A stretch of 6,395 nucleotides of DNA from Candidatus Solibacter sp. (GTDB lineage Bacteria > Acidobacteriota > Terriglobia > Bryobacterales > Bryobacteraceae). Where the stretch lies: NCBI GenBank assembly GCA_017883345.1, contig JADGNT010000305.1:1-6395 (forward strand). The letters run 5' to 3'. Of this stretch, positions 1-6,395 are shown in pieces (position 1 is the first letter of the stretch; each line of letters opens with the position of its first letter). The notes beneath the pieces were generated by a model. The model saw only the letters and a program-made list of their open reading frames with translations, made no database searches and was not told the origin of the DNA. The position numbers and the translations under genes were made by a program.

Positions 1-582
1 GTTGACGCTGCCGGTGGCGCCGTAGATCAGCGCCACGCCGTACAGGAAGAAGGCGGTGGCAAAGCTGCCGAGCAGGAAATACTTGAGCGCGGCTTCGTTC
101 GAGCGCTTATCGTCGCGCAGATAGCCGGCCAGGATGTAGCTCGCGATGGAGGAGATCTCGAGGCCAATGAAGACCATGATCAGGTCGTTGGATGCGGCCA
201 TCAGGCACTGCCCGGCGATGGAGAACAAGAGCAACGCGTGGTACTCGCTGGTCTCGGCGTTCTGCTGTGCCAGAAAGCGGTACGAAGGCAAGATGGTCAG
301 CATGCCGACCACGATCACCAGGACGCGGAAGAAGGTGGCGAAGCCATCCACCATCAGCATGCCGCCGAATGCCGGTCCGCCGATGGTGTACGCGTAGACG
401 CTGGCGCCCAGCGCGGCCGCTAGCGCCATCAGGCTGAGATGCCCGAAGGCGTTGGACCCGCGCTTGTGGATCAGGGGATCGAGCACCATGAGCAGCGTGC
501 CCATCACGGTGAGAATGATTTCGGGCAGGAAGCGCAGGGCGTCCTGTGGGTTGAAGACGGGACTAACGGCAACAGTGTTCAC
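1..582 (-). CDS. nuoN: NADH-quinone oxidoreductase subunit N (NuoN), N-terminal 194 residues; runs off the window
   Basis: Antiporter-like proton-channel subunit of the complex I membrane arm, in the inner membrane. The frame opens with GTG at 582-580, directly after the nuoM stop, and is still open at base 1, so only about 40% of a usual NuoN (roughly 480-500 residues) is visible. The GTG is chosen because it abuts the nuoM stop, has a purine-rich stretch (GAGGGGGG, 592-599) 9 bases upstream, and keeps the first membrane segment with the family's LPEIILTVMG-type start (residues about 19-28). The next in-frame ATG, around codon 27, would cut into that helix. Visible hallmarks are GLEISSIASYILAGY with the conserved membrane glutamate at about E142, and EAALKYFLLGS with the conserved channel lysine at about K167, matching the Glu/Lys pair of antiporter-like subunits. 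About six hydrophobic segments are present. Identity is secure from sequence and from its position after nuoL and nuoM. Confidence 0.95.
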   Translation of the reverse strand, partial: MNTVAVSPVFNPQDALRFLPEIILTVMGTLLMVLDPLIHKRGSNAFGHLSLMALAAALGASVYAYTIGGPAFGGMLMVDGFATFFRVLVIVVGMLTILPSYRFLAQQNAETSEYHALLLFSIAGQCLMAASNDLIMVFIGLEISSIASYILAGYLRDDKRSNEAALKYFLLGSFATAFFLYGVALIYGATGSVN

Positions 583-2145
583 TTAATTAGTCCCCCCTCG
601 ATGTGGGTTCGGTAAGTCGGCGGACAGGCCAGGAGGCCTGTCCCACTGCTGCACCCGGTAGGGGACGTTCACGTTGGTCTGTTCCAACACGCGCGCGGTG
701 TTCTTGCCGACGGGCGGGAGGAAGCTTTGCGAGTACACGCCCATCCACACCATCATGACGATGAGCGGGAGGATGGCGGCCCATTCGCGTCCGTTGAGAT
801 CCGGAATGTGCCCGCGAACTTCGGGACCGGCCTCGCCGTAGAACACGCGCTGGTACATCCAGAGCATGTAGCAGGCGGAGAGGATCACGCCGAGCGATGC
901 CCAGACGGTCCAGGTGAAGTTGGCGATGGCGGTTCCCTGCAGCACTAAAAACTCGCCGACGAAATTGTTCAACATCGGCAGGCCGATACTCGCCAGAGTA
1001 GTGATCAGGAAGGCGGCGGAGAGCCAGGGCGCGACCGTGGCCACACCGCCGTAATCGGCGATTTCGAGCGAGTGACGCCGCTCGTAGAGGATGCCGACGA
1101 AGAGGAAGAGTGCGCCGGTGGAGACGCCGTGATTGAGCATCTGGTAGACCGCGCCATCGAGGCCCTGCTGGGTGAAGCTGAAGATGCCGAGGACCACGAA
1201 GCCAAGGTGGGCGACCGAGGTGTAGGCCACCAGTTTCTTCAAATTGGGCTGGACCAGAGCGACCAGCGAGCCGTAGACGATGCCGATGATGGCCAGCACG
1301 CCGATCCAGGGGGCGCAGGCACGCGCCGCGCTAGGGAAGAGCGGCAGGCAGAAGTGCAGGATTCCGTAGGTGCCCATTTTCAGCATGACGCCGGCCAGCA
1401 TGATGGAGCCGGCGGCGGGCGCTTCCACGTGAGCGTCGGGCAGCCACGTGTGAAGCGGGAAGAGCGGCACCTTGATGGCGAAGGCGATGAAGAACGCCAG
1501 GAAGAGCAGCATCTGCTCGCCGGCGGGAAAGCTCAACTTGCCGTTGGCCAGCATCTCCAGAATCGCCGGATAGCTGAAGGTCAGGGTCTTGTTGTAGATG
1601 TAGATAATCGCCGCCAGCATCAGGACGGAGCCCGCCATGGTGTAGAGGAAGAATTTGACGGCGGCGTAGATGCGGCGGTCGTGGCCCCAGATGCCGATCA
1701 GGAAGTACATGGGCACGAGAGAGACTTCCCAGAAGACGTAGAACAGGAAGAGGTCCTGCGCCAGGAAGACGCCGACCAGGCCGAATTCCAGCAGCAGCAG
1801 GAAGGCGTAGAATTCCTTGCAGCGATCCTTGATGGAGTTCCACGAAATCAGCACGCAGAGCGGGGTGAGGAAGGTGGAGAGCAGCACCAGCCACAGGCTG
1901 ACGCCGTTCACCGAGACGGCGAAATGAATGTTGGGGGTGCCGATCCAGGGCACGTCGACCAGGAACTGCTCGCCCGCGGCAGTGCGGTCGAACCAGGCAA
2001 GCAGGCCGAGCGAGGCGGCGAAAATCCCGAGCGAGCCAATGAGCGCCCACAGGCGGCTGGTCCGCGCGGAAGACGCGCGCGGAATCGCCAGGGCGATGAC
2101 GAACGCGGCCAGCGGCAAGAAGAGAACCAGGGTGAGGAGGTTCAT
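583..2145 (-). CDS. nuoM: NADH-quinone oxidoreductase subunit M (NuoM), complete
   Basis: Antiporter-like proton-pumping subunit of complex I, between NuoL and NuoN in the membrane arm. The 520 residues are close to the usual 490-520 and almost wholly hydrophobic, consistent with about 14 membrane helices. Key residues of the family are visible: E140 in FYVFWEVSLVPMYFLIG, K225 in FAIKVPLFPLHTWLPDAHVE, K256 in AGVMLKMGTYG, H339 in QMLNHGVSTGALFLFVG, and E398 in NNFVGEFL. The last is the glutamate that in NuoM replaces the lysine found at this place in NuoL. After the last helix (about 456-474) there is a polar tail of about 45 residues rich in P, R and N, a little longer than I recall for E. 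coli. The ATG at 2145 overlaps the nuoL stop by 4 bases (ATGA), and GGGAGG lies 9 bases upstream. Its TAA stop is followed with no gap by the nuoN GTG. No sign of truncation or frameshift. Confidence 0.98.
   Translation of the reverse strand: MNLLTLVLFLPLAAFVIALAIPRASSARTSRLWALIGSLGIFAASLGLLAWFDRTAAGEQFLVDVPWIGTPNIHFAVSVNGVSLWLVLLSTFLTPLCVLISWNSIKDRCKEFYAFLLLLEFGLVGVFLAQDLFLFYVFWEVSLVPMYFLIGIWGHDRRIYAAVKFFLYTMAGSVLMLAAIIYIYNKTLTFSYPAILEMLANGKLSFPAGEQMLLFLAFFIAFAIKVPLFPLHTWLPDAHVEAPAAGSIMLAGVMLKMGTYGILHFCLPLFPSAARACAPWIGVLAIIGIVYGSLVALVQPNLKKLVAYTSVAHLGFVVLGIFSFTQQGLDGAVYQMLNHGVSTGALFLFVGILYERRHSLEIADYGGVATVAPWLSAAFLITTLASIGLPMLNNFVGEFLVLQGTAIANFTWTVWASLGVILSACYMLWMYQRVFYGEAGPEVRGHIPDLNGREWAAILPLIVMMVWMGVYSQSFLPPVGKNTARVLEQTNVNVPYRVQQWDRPPGLSADLPNPHRGGTN
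592..599 (-). promoter_or_regulatory. Likely ribosome binding site of nuoN
   Basis: GAGGGGGG on the minus strand ends 9 bases before the GTG at 582, inside the last codons of nuoM. It supports the GTG start that abuts the nuoM stop. Whether it pairs well with 16S rRNA cannot be tested here. Confidence 0.6.
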
Positions 2146-3983
2146 CGGGGGAGACCTCCCAACAGGCCCATGGCCACCAGCAGGGCCACGGAGCCGAACA
2201 ACACCCAGGTGGCGTAACTCCGGATATTGCCGGATTGCAGCAGGCGCAAGACGCTACCCACATCGCGGCAGCGCGCCCCCACGCCATTGACGATACCATC
2301 GATCAGCCCTGCGTCCACGCCCTTCCAGAGAACCATGCGCGAGCCGCCGATGAGCGGGCGGACCACGGTGGCCGAGTAGATTTCGTCCACGAAGTACTTG
2401 TTGTAGATCAGTTGATACGGGGCCTTGAAGGTCTGGGCGAGGGAATCCGCCATGCCGGGCTTGCGGAGGTACATCAGATACGCCAGGCCGATGCCGGCGA
2501 AGCCCGCCAAGACCGAGATGTACATCAGCATGGGGTTGCCGGCTTTTTCAATCGCGGGGAACATGGCTTTCAGGAACGCTGGGATCGGGAAGAGCCATCC
2601 GCCCACCAGCGAGAGCGCGGCCAGCACCGCCAGCGGTACCCACATCACGGCGGGAGATTCGTGCGCATGCGCCGTGCCGCGATAGCTGCCGAAGAAGGTC
2701 ATGAACATGGCGCGGGAAACATAGAAGGCCGTCATGCCGGCGGTGACCACGCCGATCCAGTAGATGGCCGGCGAATGCTGATAGGCGGCGAGCAGGATAG
2801 CGTCCTTACTGAAGAAGCCGGAGAACGGCGGGACGCCGGAGATGGCGACCCAGGCGCAGACCATGGTCCAGAAGGTGATCGGAATCTTTTTGCGCAGGCC
2901 GCCCATGTTGCGCAGGTCCTGCTCGCCGGAGAGCGCGTGGATCACGCTGCCGGCGCCGAGGAAGAGCAGCGCCTTGAAGAAGGCGTGGGTCACCAGGTGG
3001 TAGATGCCGGCGGAAAACGCGCCGCTGCCGATGCCGACGAACATGTAGCCGAGCTGCGAAACCGTGGAGTAGGCGAAGACCTTCTTGATATCGTTTTGCG
3101 CCAGGCCGATGGTGGCGGCCAGGAAAGCGGTGAGGATGCCGACGATGGCGATCACGTCCATGGCGCCGGGAGCATGGGTGAAGATCACCCAGGAGCGCGC
3201 GGTCATGTAGACGCCGGCGGTGACCATGGTGGCGGCGTGGATCAGCGCGGAAACCGGCGTCGGGCCGGCCATGGCGTCGGGCAGCCAGACGTAGAGGGGA
3301 ATCTGCGCGGACTTACCGCAGGCGCCGACCATGAGCAGCAGGCCGATGGTGGTCAGCACCCATTCCGGGGCGCTCGCGGCCTGATGGAACACCTTGTCGA
3401 AATCGAGCGAACCGAAATTCTTGAAGATGTAGAACATGGCCAGCGAGAAGCCGAAATCGCCGATGCGGTTCACGATGAACGCCTTGTTGCCGGCATCGGT
3501 GGCGAACTTCTTATCGAAGTAGAAGCCGATCAGCAGGTAGCTGCACAGACCCACGCCTTCCCAACCGACAAAGAGCAGCAGGAAGTTCGCGCCCAGCACC
3601 AGCACCAGCATGAAGAACATGAAGAGATTCATGTAGGCGAAGAAGCGGTAATAGCCCCCTTCATGCGACATGTAGCCGATGGAATAGACGTGGATCAGCG
3701 AGCCGATGCCGGTGACCACCAGCAGCATCACAATGGTCAACCGGTCCACCAGGAAATCGCAGCCGATGTCGATCGTGCCGCTCTGAATCCAGGTGAAGTA
3801 GTGCTCCTCGATCGACGTGTTGAGATCGCCCATGGCGAAGATGGTCTTCAGCACCCAGAGGAAGGAAAGAACCACGCTGCCGATCGCAACGGTGTTGACG
3901 AGGCTCTTGGAGAACCGGCGGCCGAAGATGCCGTTGATCAGAAAGCCCGCCAGCGGGAGGATTGGTATGAGCCAGAGTTGCAT
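2142..3983 (-). CDS. nuoL: NADH-quinone oxidoreductase subunit L (NuoL), complete
   Basis: Distal antiporter-like proton channel of complex I, which also supplies the long lateral helix along the membrane arm. The 613 residues match the family (E. coli about 613). Visible motifs: E142 in LLLFVGWEGVGLCSYLLIG; the NuoL-specific NKAFIVNRIGDFGF at about 166-179; K224 in GACGKSAQIPLYVWLPDAM, followed by PTPVSALIHAATMVTAGVY with H249; the broken-helix lysine K337 in THAFFKALLFL; and K393-D394 in GFFSKDAIL. Near the C-terminus YNKYFVDEIY (about 527-536) is the usual segment leading into the lateral helix, and a final hydrophobic anchor lies at about 591-609. The ATG at 3983 follows the nuoK stop by 12 bases. 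I see no strong Shine-Dalgarno there (upstream bases are AGCGATCGATACCG), so translation may depend on coupling to nuoK. The stop overlaps the nuoM start. The similarity to NuoM and NuoN is the known paralogy of the three subunits. Confidence 0.98.
   Translation of the reverse strand: MQLWLIPILPLAGFLINGIFGRRFSKSLVNTVAIGSVVLSFLWVLKTIFAMGDLNTSIEEHYFTWIQSGTIDIGCDFLVDRLTIVMLLVVTGIGSLIHVYSIGYMSHEGGYYRFFAYMNLFMFFMLVLVLGANFLLLFVGWEGVGLCSYLLIGFYFDKKFATDAGNKAFIVNRIGDFGFSLAMFYIFKNFGSLDFDKVFHQAASAPEWVLTTIGLLLMVGACGKSAQIPLYVWLPDAMAGPTPVSALIHAATMVTAGVYMTARSWVIFTHAPGAMDVIAIVGILTAFLAATIGLAQNDIKKVFAYSTVSQLGYMFVGIGSGAFSAGIYHLVTHAFFKALLFLGAGSVIHALSGEQDLRNMGGLRKKIPITFWTMVCAWVAISGVPPFSGFFSKDAILLAAYQHSPAIYWIGVVTAGMTAFYVSRAMFMTFFGSYRGTAHAHESPAVMWVPLAVLAALSLVGGWLFPIPAFLKAMFPAIEKAGNPMLMYISVLAGFAGIGLAYLMYLRKPGMADSLAQTFKAPYQLIYNKYFVDEIYSATVVRPLIGGSRMVLWKGVDAGLIDGIVNGVGARCRDVGSVLRLLQSGNIRSYATWVLFGSVALLVAMGLLGGLPR
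2155..2160 (-). promoter_or_regulatory. Ribosome binding site of nuoM
   Basis: GGGAGG on the minus strand lies 9 bases before the nuoM ATG (2145), within the end of nuoL. It is the best Shine-Dalgarno match in the window. It could pair with the following TCTCCC in a very small hairpin, so its availability may depend on ribosomes finishing nuoL. Confidence 0.65.
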
Positions 3984-3995
3984 CGGTATCGATCG

Positions 3996-4307
3996 CTAGT
4001 GTTTCATCGAATTGACATCGTCGATATTCAGGGTGGAACGGCCCTTGAACACCGTCAGGATGATGGCCAGCCCCACCGCCGCTTCGGCCGCCGCCACCAC
4101 CATCACGAAGAACGTGAAGAGATGGCCGCTGACCTCCTTGTGCTGGTAAGAGAACGTCACAAAGCTCAGGTTGACGGCGTTCAGCATCAGTTCGATGGAC
4201 ATGAACACCGTAATGATATTGCGCCGGAACAGGAAGCCGGCCACGCCGAGCGCGAACAGAATGGCGCTCAGGGTGAGGAACCAGGAAATCGGCACCGCGT
4301 TCATCAT
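3996..4307 (-). CDS. nuoK: NADH-quinone oxidoreductase subunit K (NuoK), complete
   Basis: Small three-helix subunit of the complex I membrane arm (homologue of MrpC and mitochondrial ND4L), part of the path that carries conformational or charge changes from the quinone site towards NuoN. The 103 residues are typical (about 100-102). The two conserved buried glutamates are present: E39 in [16 protein letters not shown] (E36 in E. coli) and E75 in [18 protein letters not shown] (E72 in E. coli). The ends [20 protein letters not shown] and DDVNSMKH are also family-like. Two ATGs lie in tandem at 4307 and 4304. The first is preferred because it shares one base with the nuoJ stop (TAATG) and AAAGGA (4317-4322) sits 9 bases upstream. 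The frame stays open for more than 600 bases upstream of this start, but that part overlaps nuoJ and nuoH in another frame and is not NuoK-like, so a longer protein is rejected. Confidence 0.97.
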   Translation of the reverse strand: MMNAVPISWFLTLSAILFALGVAGFLFRRNIITVFMSIELMLNAVNLSFVTFSYQHKEVSGHLFTFFVMVVAAAEAAVGLAIILTVFKGRSTLNIDDVNSMKH

Positions 4308-4804
4308 TATTCGATTTCCTTTCGCGCCAGTACGACGGCGCCGATAATGGCGACCAGGATCAGGATGGAGGTCACCTCGAAGGGCAGCAGGTAGGTGGTG
4401 AACAGCGCGTTGCCGATGTCCTTGGGCCCGCCGCCGGTAAAGCCGCCGAAGCGGACCACGGCGCTCTCGGGGAACAAGTACCGCTGCACGTAGTAGGCCA
4501 TCAGGCCGAGAAACACAATCAGCAGGGGTGCGCCGGGAATCAGGTAAGAGCGGCCCTTCTTGGTTTCGGCGCCGGCGTTGAGCAGCATGATGACGAAGAC
4601 GAACAGCACCATGATGGCGCCGGCATAGACGATCACCTGCGCGGCGGCGATGAACTCCGCGCCCAGCAGCAGGTACAGGACCGCGAGGGAGCCCATCACG
4701 CCGACCAGCGACAGCGCGCTCGAAATCGGGTGCGTCTGCACCACTACATTGATGGCGCATACCACCGCTACAACAGCGAAGATGAGAAAGAGTATGACGT
4801 CCAT
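4307..4804 (-). CDS. nuoJ: NADH-quinone oxidoreductase subunit J (NuoJ), complete
   Basis: Membrane subunit of complex I (ND6 homologue) with about five helices, next to NuoK and NuoH. Its third helix takes part in coupling between the quinone cavity and the proton channels. At 165 residues it is within the normal range (about 165-185). The hallmark helix [19 protein letters not shown] is present at about 53-71, with the conserved tyrosine Y60 and the glycine at the bulge. The C-terminal [23 protein letters not shown] is also characteristic. The central polar stretch (about 108-132) is the usual variable loop. The ATG at 4804 directly follows the nuoH TAA with no spacer and in the same frame. 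No clear Shine-Dalgarno is visible (upstream bases CTGGACGACGAAGTAA), which suggests reinitiation after nuoH. In the common gene order nuoI would come just before this gene; here it does not. Confidence 0.97.
   Translation of the reverse strand: MDVILFLIFAVVAVVCAINVVVQTHPISSALSLVGVMGSLAVLYLLLGAEFIAAAQVIVYAGAIMVLFVFVIMLLNAGAETKKGRSYLIPGAPLLIVFLGLMAYYVQRYLFPESAVVRFGGFTGGGPKDIGNALFTTYLLPFEVTSILILVAIIGAVVLARKEIE
4317..4322 (-). promoter_or_regulatory. Ribosome binding site of nuoK
   Basis: AAAGGA on the minus strand lies 9 bases before the ATG at 4307 and 12 before the second ATG at 4304. This spacing favours the first of the two tandem ATGs, the one that overlaps the nuoJ stop codon. Confidence 0.6.
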
Positions 4805-5998
4805 TTACTTCGTCGTCCAGGCAACCAGGAAGCTGGTCACCAGCAAATTGAGCATGGCCACCGGGAAGAGAAACTTCCACGTGAAGCCCATCAGTTGGTC
4901 GTAACGGAAGCGGGGAAGCGTGGCGCGAACCCACATAAACAGGAAGAGAATCGCACCGGTCTTCGCCGCGAACCAGAAGAGCGGCAGCAGCCAGCTTTGC
5001 ACGATCGGCAGCAGGAAAACGCCGGCAATGATGAAGAAGATAATTCCGAAGACTGGGAGAGTGCGCTTATCGCGTTTACGCGCGGCGTTGGCGCCGTGAT
5101 ACAGGGCGGTGACGCCGGCGACGGCGAAAATCACCGTGGGCACGAGGTTTGCTCCCCACGCCACCGGCCACGGGGCCATCCAGCCGCCCAGGAAGAGCAG
5201 CGTGGCCATGGCGCTGACCGTAATCATGTTGGCGTACTCGGCCATGAAGAAACTGGCGAACTTCATGCTGCTGTATTCGGTATGGAAGCCGGCGACCAGT
5301 TCGTTTTCGGCCTCGGGCAGATCGAACGGCACGCGGTTGGTTTCGGCGAAGGCCGCAATCATGAAAATGATGAAGCTGATCACCTGCGGGAATGGCCCGT
5401 GCAGAATATTCCAGTGGAAGATGCCGCCCGCCTGGCTCATCACCAGTTCGCGCAGGCTGAGCGTGTTGGAGATCAACAGCGGGGCGGCGATGGCCAGCGA
5501 CATGGGCAGTTCGTAGCTGATCATCTGCGCCGAACTGCGCAAGCCGCCGATCAGCGCGTACTTATTGTTGGACGCCCAGCCGGCGAGCGCGATGCCGTAG
5601 ACGCCCATGGAGGACACGGCCAGGATGAAGAGCACGCCGATATTGAGATCGGTGAGTTGCATCCAGGTGATGACGGGGCCGACTTTAATCATGGGGCCGA
5701 AGGGGATCACCGAAATCGATAGCAGCGCCATGGAGATGGCCAGAAACGGCGCCAGCAGATACAGCGGCTTGTTCACGTAGGGCGGCAGCAGGTCTTCTTT
5801 GGTGAGCAGCTTGATGATGTCGGCCACCGGCTGCAGGAGGCCATGCGGCCCCACGCGGTAGGGACCGGGGCGCACCTGTACGTGGGCGATCACCTTGCGC
5901 TCCACCCATTGCAGGTAAGCGAGCGTGGTCAGGAGGACCGCGAGAACCACCGCGGCCTTGATCAGGGTGATGAAAATGAACGAGTCGAGTAGCTCCAT
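4805..5998 (-). CDS. nuoH: NADH-quinone oxidoreductase subunit H (NuoH), complete, with an extra membrane segment pair
   Basis: Membrane subunit (ND1 homologue) that anchors the peripheral arm and forms much of the quinone-binding cavity. It has 397 residues against about 325 in E. coli. Hallmarks: [19 protein letters not shown] and [19 protein letters not shown] through KED (about 28-69); [15 protein letters not shown] (152-166); the large cytoplasmic quinone loop [20 protein letters not shown] and the following [18 protein letters not shown] (218-255); and [19 protein letters not shown] with WKFLFP (354-379). The extra length falls between GGW (271-273) and RATLPR (358-363), where E. coli has about 25 residues and this protein has 84. 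The insert contains two hydrophobic stretches around a basic ARKRDKR. The ATG at 5998 follows the nuoG TAA with no spacer and in the same frame; no strong Shine-Dalgarno is visible. The TAA stop directly precedes the nuoJ ATG. Reading frame and family motifs are intact on both sides of the insert. Confidence 0.98.
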   Translation of the reverse strand: MELLDSFIFITLIKAAVVLAVLLTTLAYLQWVERKVIAHVQVRPGPYRVGPHGLLQPVADIIKLLTKEDLLPPYVNKPLYLLAPFLAISMALLSISVIPFGPMIKVGPVITWMQLTDLNIGVLFILAVSSMGVYGIALAGWASNNKYALIGGLRSSAQMISYELPMSLAIAAPLLISNTLSLRELVMSQAGGIFHWNILHGPFPQVISFIIFMIAAFAETNRVPFDLPEAENELVAGFHTEYSSMKFASFFMAEYANMITVSAMATLLFLGGWMAPWPVAWGANLVPTVIFAVAGVTALYHGANAARKRDKRTLPVFGIIFFIIAGVFLLPIVQSWLLPLFWFAAKTGAILFLFMWVRATLPRFRYDQLMGFTWKFLFPVAMLNLLVTSFLVAWTTK

Positions 5999-6395
5999 TT
6001 AGCGGCTCAGGCGATTTTCCATAACGGAGTTCAGAACCTTAGAATACCGCCCGAGCGTGCCGGACGCGAACAGGCCGTTGTGGTCTGAGTGCACCAGATC
6101 GGGCCGGAATTCAACCCCTGGGTCAACGACAACGCGCCCGTTGACCGGCATGGTCTGCGCCGCGCCGCCGGAAGCGATCGCCGGCATGGGAATATCGTAT
6201 CCGCGAACCGTCTGGCGGATCTCCGCAAAAACCGTTTCGGGCACCCAGGGGCCGAGCGCCGCCGCCGCGCCCATTTCGCGCGCCAGGAAGCCCATGATTT
6301 CGAGGTCGGTCTTGGCGCCCATGGTATTAATGGCGCGCGTGAGGCGCTGCACTTCGCCCGAGGTATTGGTGACCGTGCCGTTCTTTTCGTACGCG
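5999..6395 (-). CDS. nuoG: NADH-quinone oxidoreductase subunit G (NuoG), C-terminal 131 residues; begins outside the window
   Basis: Peripheral-arm Fe-S subunit of complex I, belonging to the molybdopterin oxidoreductase superfamily. Only the end is visible. The frame is open from the window edge (first full codon at 6394) to TAA at 6001-5999. The first residues AYEKNGTVTNTSGEVQRL match the family motif in which a 'GT.TN..GRVQ'-type stretch follows the strand before the C-terminal domain of NuoG and formate-dehydrogenase-like proteins. The GTG at 6352 lies inside this motif and is not a start. After it come TRAINTMGAKTD, a glycine/alanine-rich region, and a tail ending GTLGRYSKVLNSVMENRLSR. 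The N-terminal Fe-S cluster cysteines are off-window, so nothing can be said about clusters N1b, N4, N5 or N7. The stop abuts the nuoH ATG. Assignment rests on the motif plus position before nuoH; another molybdopterin-family subunit is possible but much less likely. Confidence 0.88.
   Translation of the reverse strand, partial: AYEKNGTVTNTSGEVQRLTRAINTMGAKTDLEIMGFLAREMGAAAALGPWVPETVFAEIRQTVRGYDIPMPAIASGGAAQTMPVNGRVVVDPGVEFRPDLVHSDHNGLFASGTLGRYSKVLNSVMENRLSR

Noticed and set aside
146..437. Three short overlapping plus-strand open frames
   Set aside because: They lie opposite the nuoN reading frame, which starts with GTG and leaves the window. The NuoN translation carries the conserved Glu and Lys motifs; these frames carry nothing recognisable.
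1072..2217. Plus-strand open frame of 381 codons
   Set aside because: Antisense shadow of nuoM, with E/Q/H/D-rich composition typical of complemented membrane-protein codons, and no domain recognised.
1331..2299. Minus-strand open frame of 322 codons overlapping nuoL and nuoM
   Set aside because: It is a shifted reading of nuoM with R/A/P-rich composition and no recognisable domain; nuoM in its own frame has every family motif.
1..3983. Mrp-type sodium/proton antiporter or membrane-bound hydrogenase instead of complex I
   Set aside because: NuoL, M and N have relatives in those systems, but the flanking NuoK, NuoJ, NuoH and NuoG with their complex I motifs and order identify NDH-1.
3984..3995. 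Small palindromes ATCGAT and CGATCG in the nuoK-nuoL gap
   Set aside because: Only 12 bases long, with overlapping restriction-site-like palindromes. This is too short for a terminator or operator and is easily due to chance.
3996..4934. Minus-strand open frame of 312 codons ending with NuoK, suggesting a longer NuoK or a fusion
   Set aside because: Only the last 103 residues are NuoK-like. The upstream part is an out-of-frame reading of nuoJ and the end of nuoH, has arginine- and glycine-rich low-complexity composition, and the real start has its own ribosome binding site at the nuoJ stop.
4730..5722. Plus-strand open frame of 330 codons
   Set aside because: Antisense shadow of nuoH, with the same polar composition and no domain recognised.
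5999..6352. A separate 117-residue gene starting at GTG 6352
   Set aside because: The same frame is open to the window edge, and the GTG falls inside the GTVTNTSGEVQ motif of NuoG, so this is the end of a larger gene.

Overview
The whole window is one dense, minus-strand stretch of a nuo operon, which encodes respiratory complex I (proton-pumping NADH:quinone oxidoreductase, NDH-1). Read in the direction of transcription (from 6395 down to 1) the order is nuoG (3' end only), nuoH, nuoJ, nuoK, nuoL, nuoM, nuoN (5' part only). All seven frames are intact where visible, and each carries the diagnostic residues of its family.

Layout: 6395-5999 is the C-terminal end of NuoG, the last peripheral-arm subunit. 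5998-4805 is NuoH, the quinone-site membrane subunit at the joint between the two arms. 4804-4307 is NuoJ and 4307-3996 is NuoK, the small membrane subunits that link the quinone site to the pump modules. 3983-2142, 2145-583 and 582-1 are NuoL, NuoM and NuoN, the three antiporter-like proton channels. Together NuoH-J-K-L-M-N make up nearly all of the membrane arm (NuoA is not in the window). Electrons reach the arm from NADH through Fe-S clusters, including those of NuoG. Quinone reduction near NuoH drives proton translocation along the axis of charged residues in K, L, M and N.

There is essentially no intergenic DNA. The only gap is 12 bases between nuoK and nuoL; the other junctions overlap by 4 bases (L/M) or 1 base (J/K), or abut with zero bases (G/H, H/J, M/N). 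No internal promoter, terminator, RNA gene, repeat, CRISPR array or mobile element was seen. The window therefore looks like the middle of a single polycistronic, translationally coupled transcript.

Organism: GC-rich, with a complete bacterial-type Nuo set. The protein style, with a long NuoH of 397 residues, suggests Acidobacteriota (Solibacter/Bryobacter-like), but this is only an impression and needs a database search.

Nothing here looks like a new biological system. The points worth a second look are the absence of nuoI from its usual place between nuoH and nuoJ, an insertion of about 60 residues in NuoH that looks like an extra membrane hairpin, and the repeated zero-gap, same-frame stop/start junctions.
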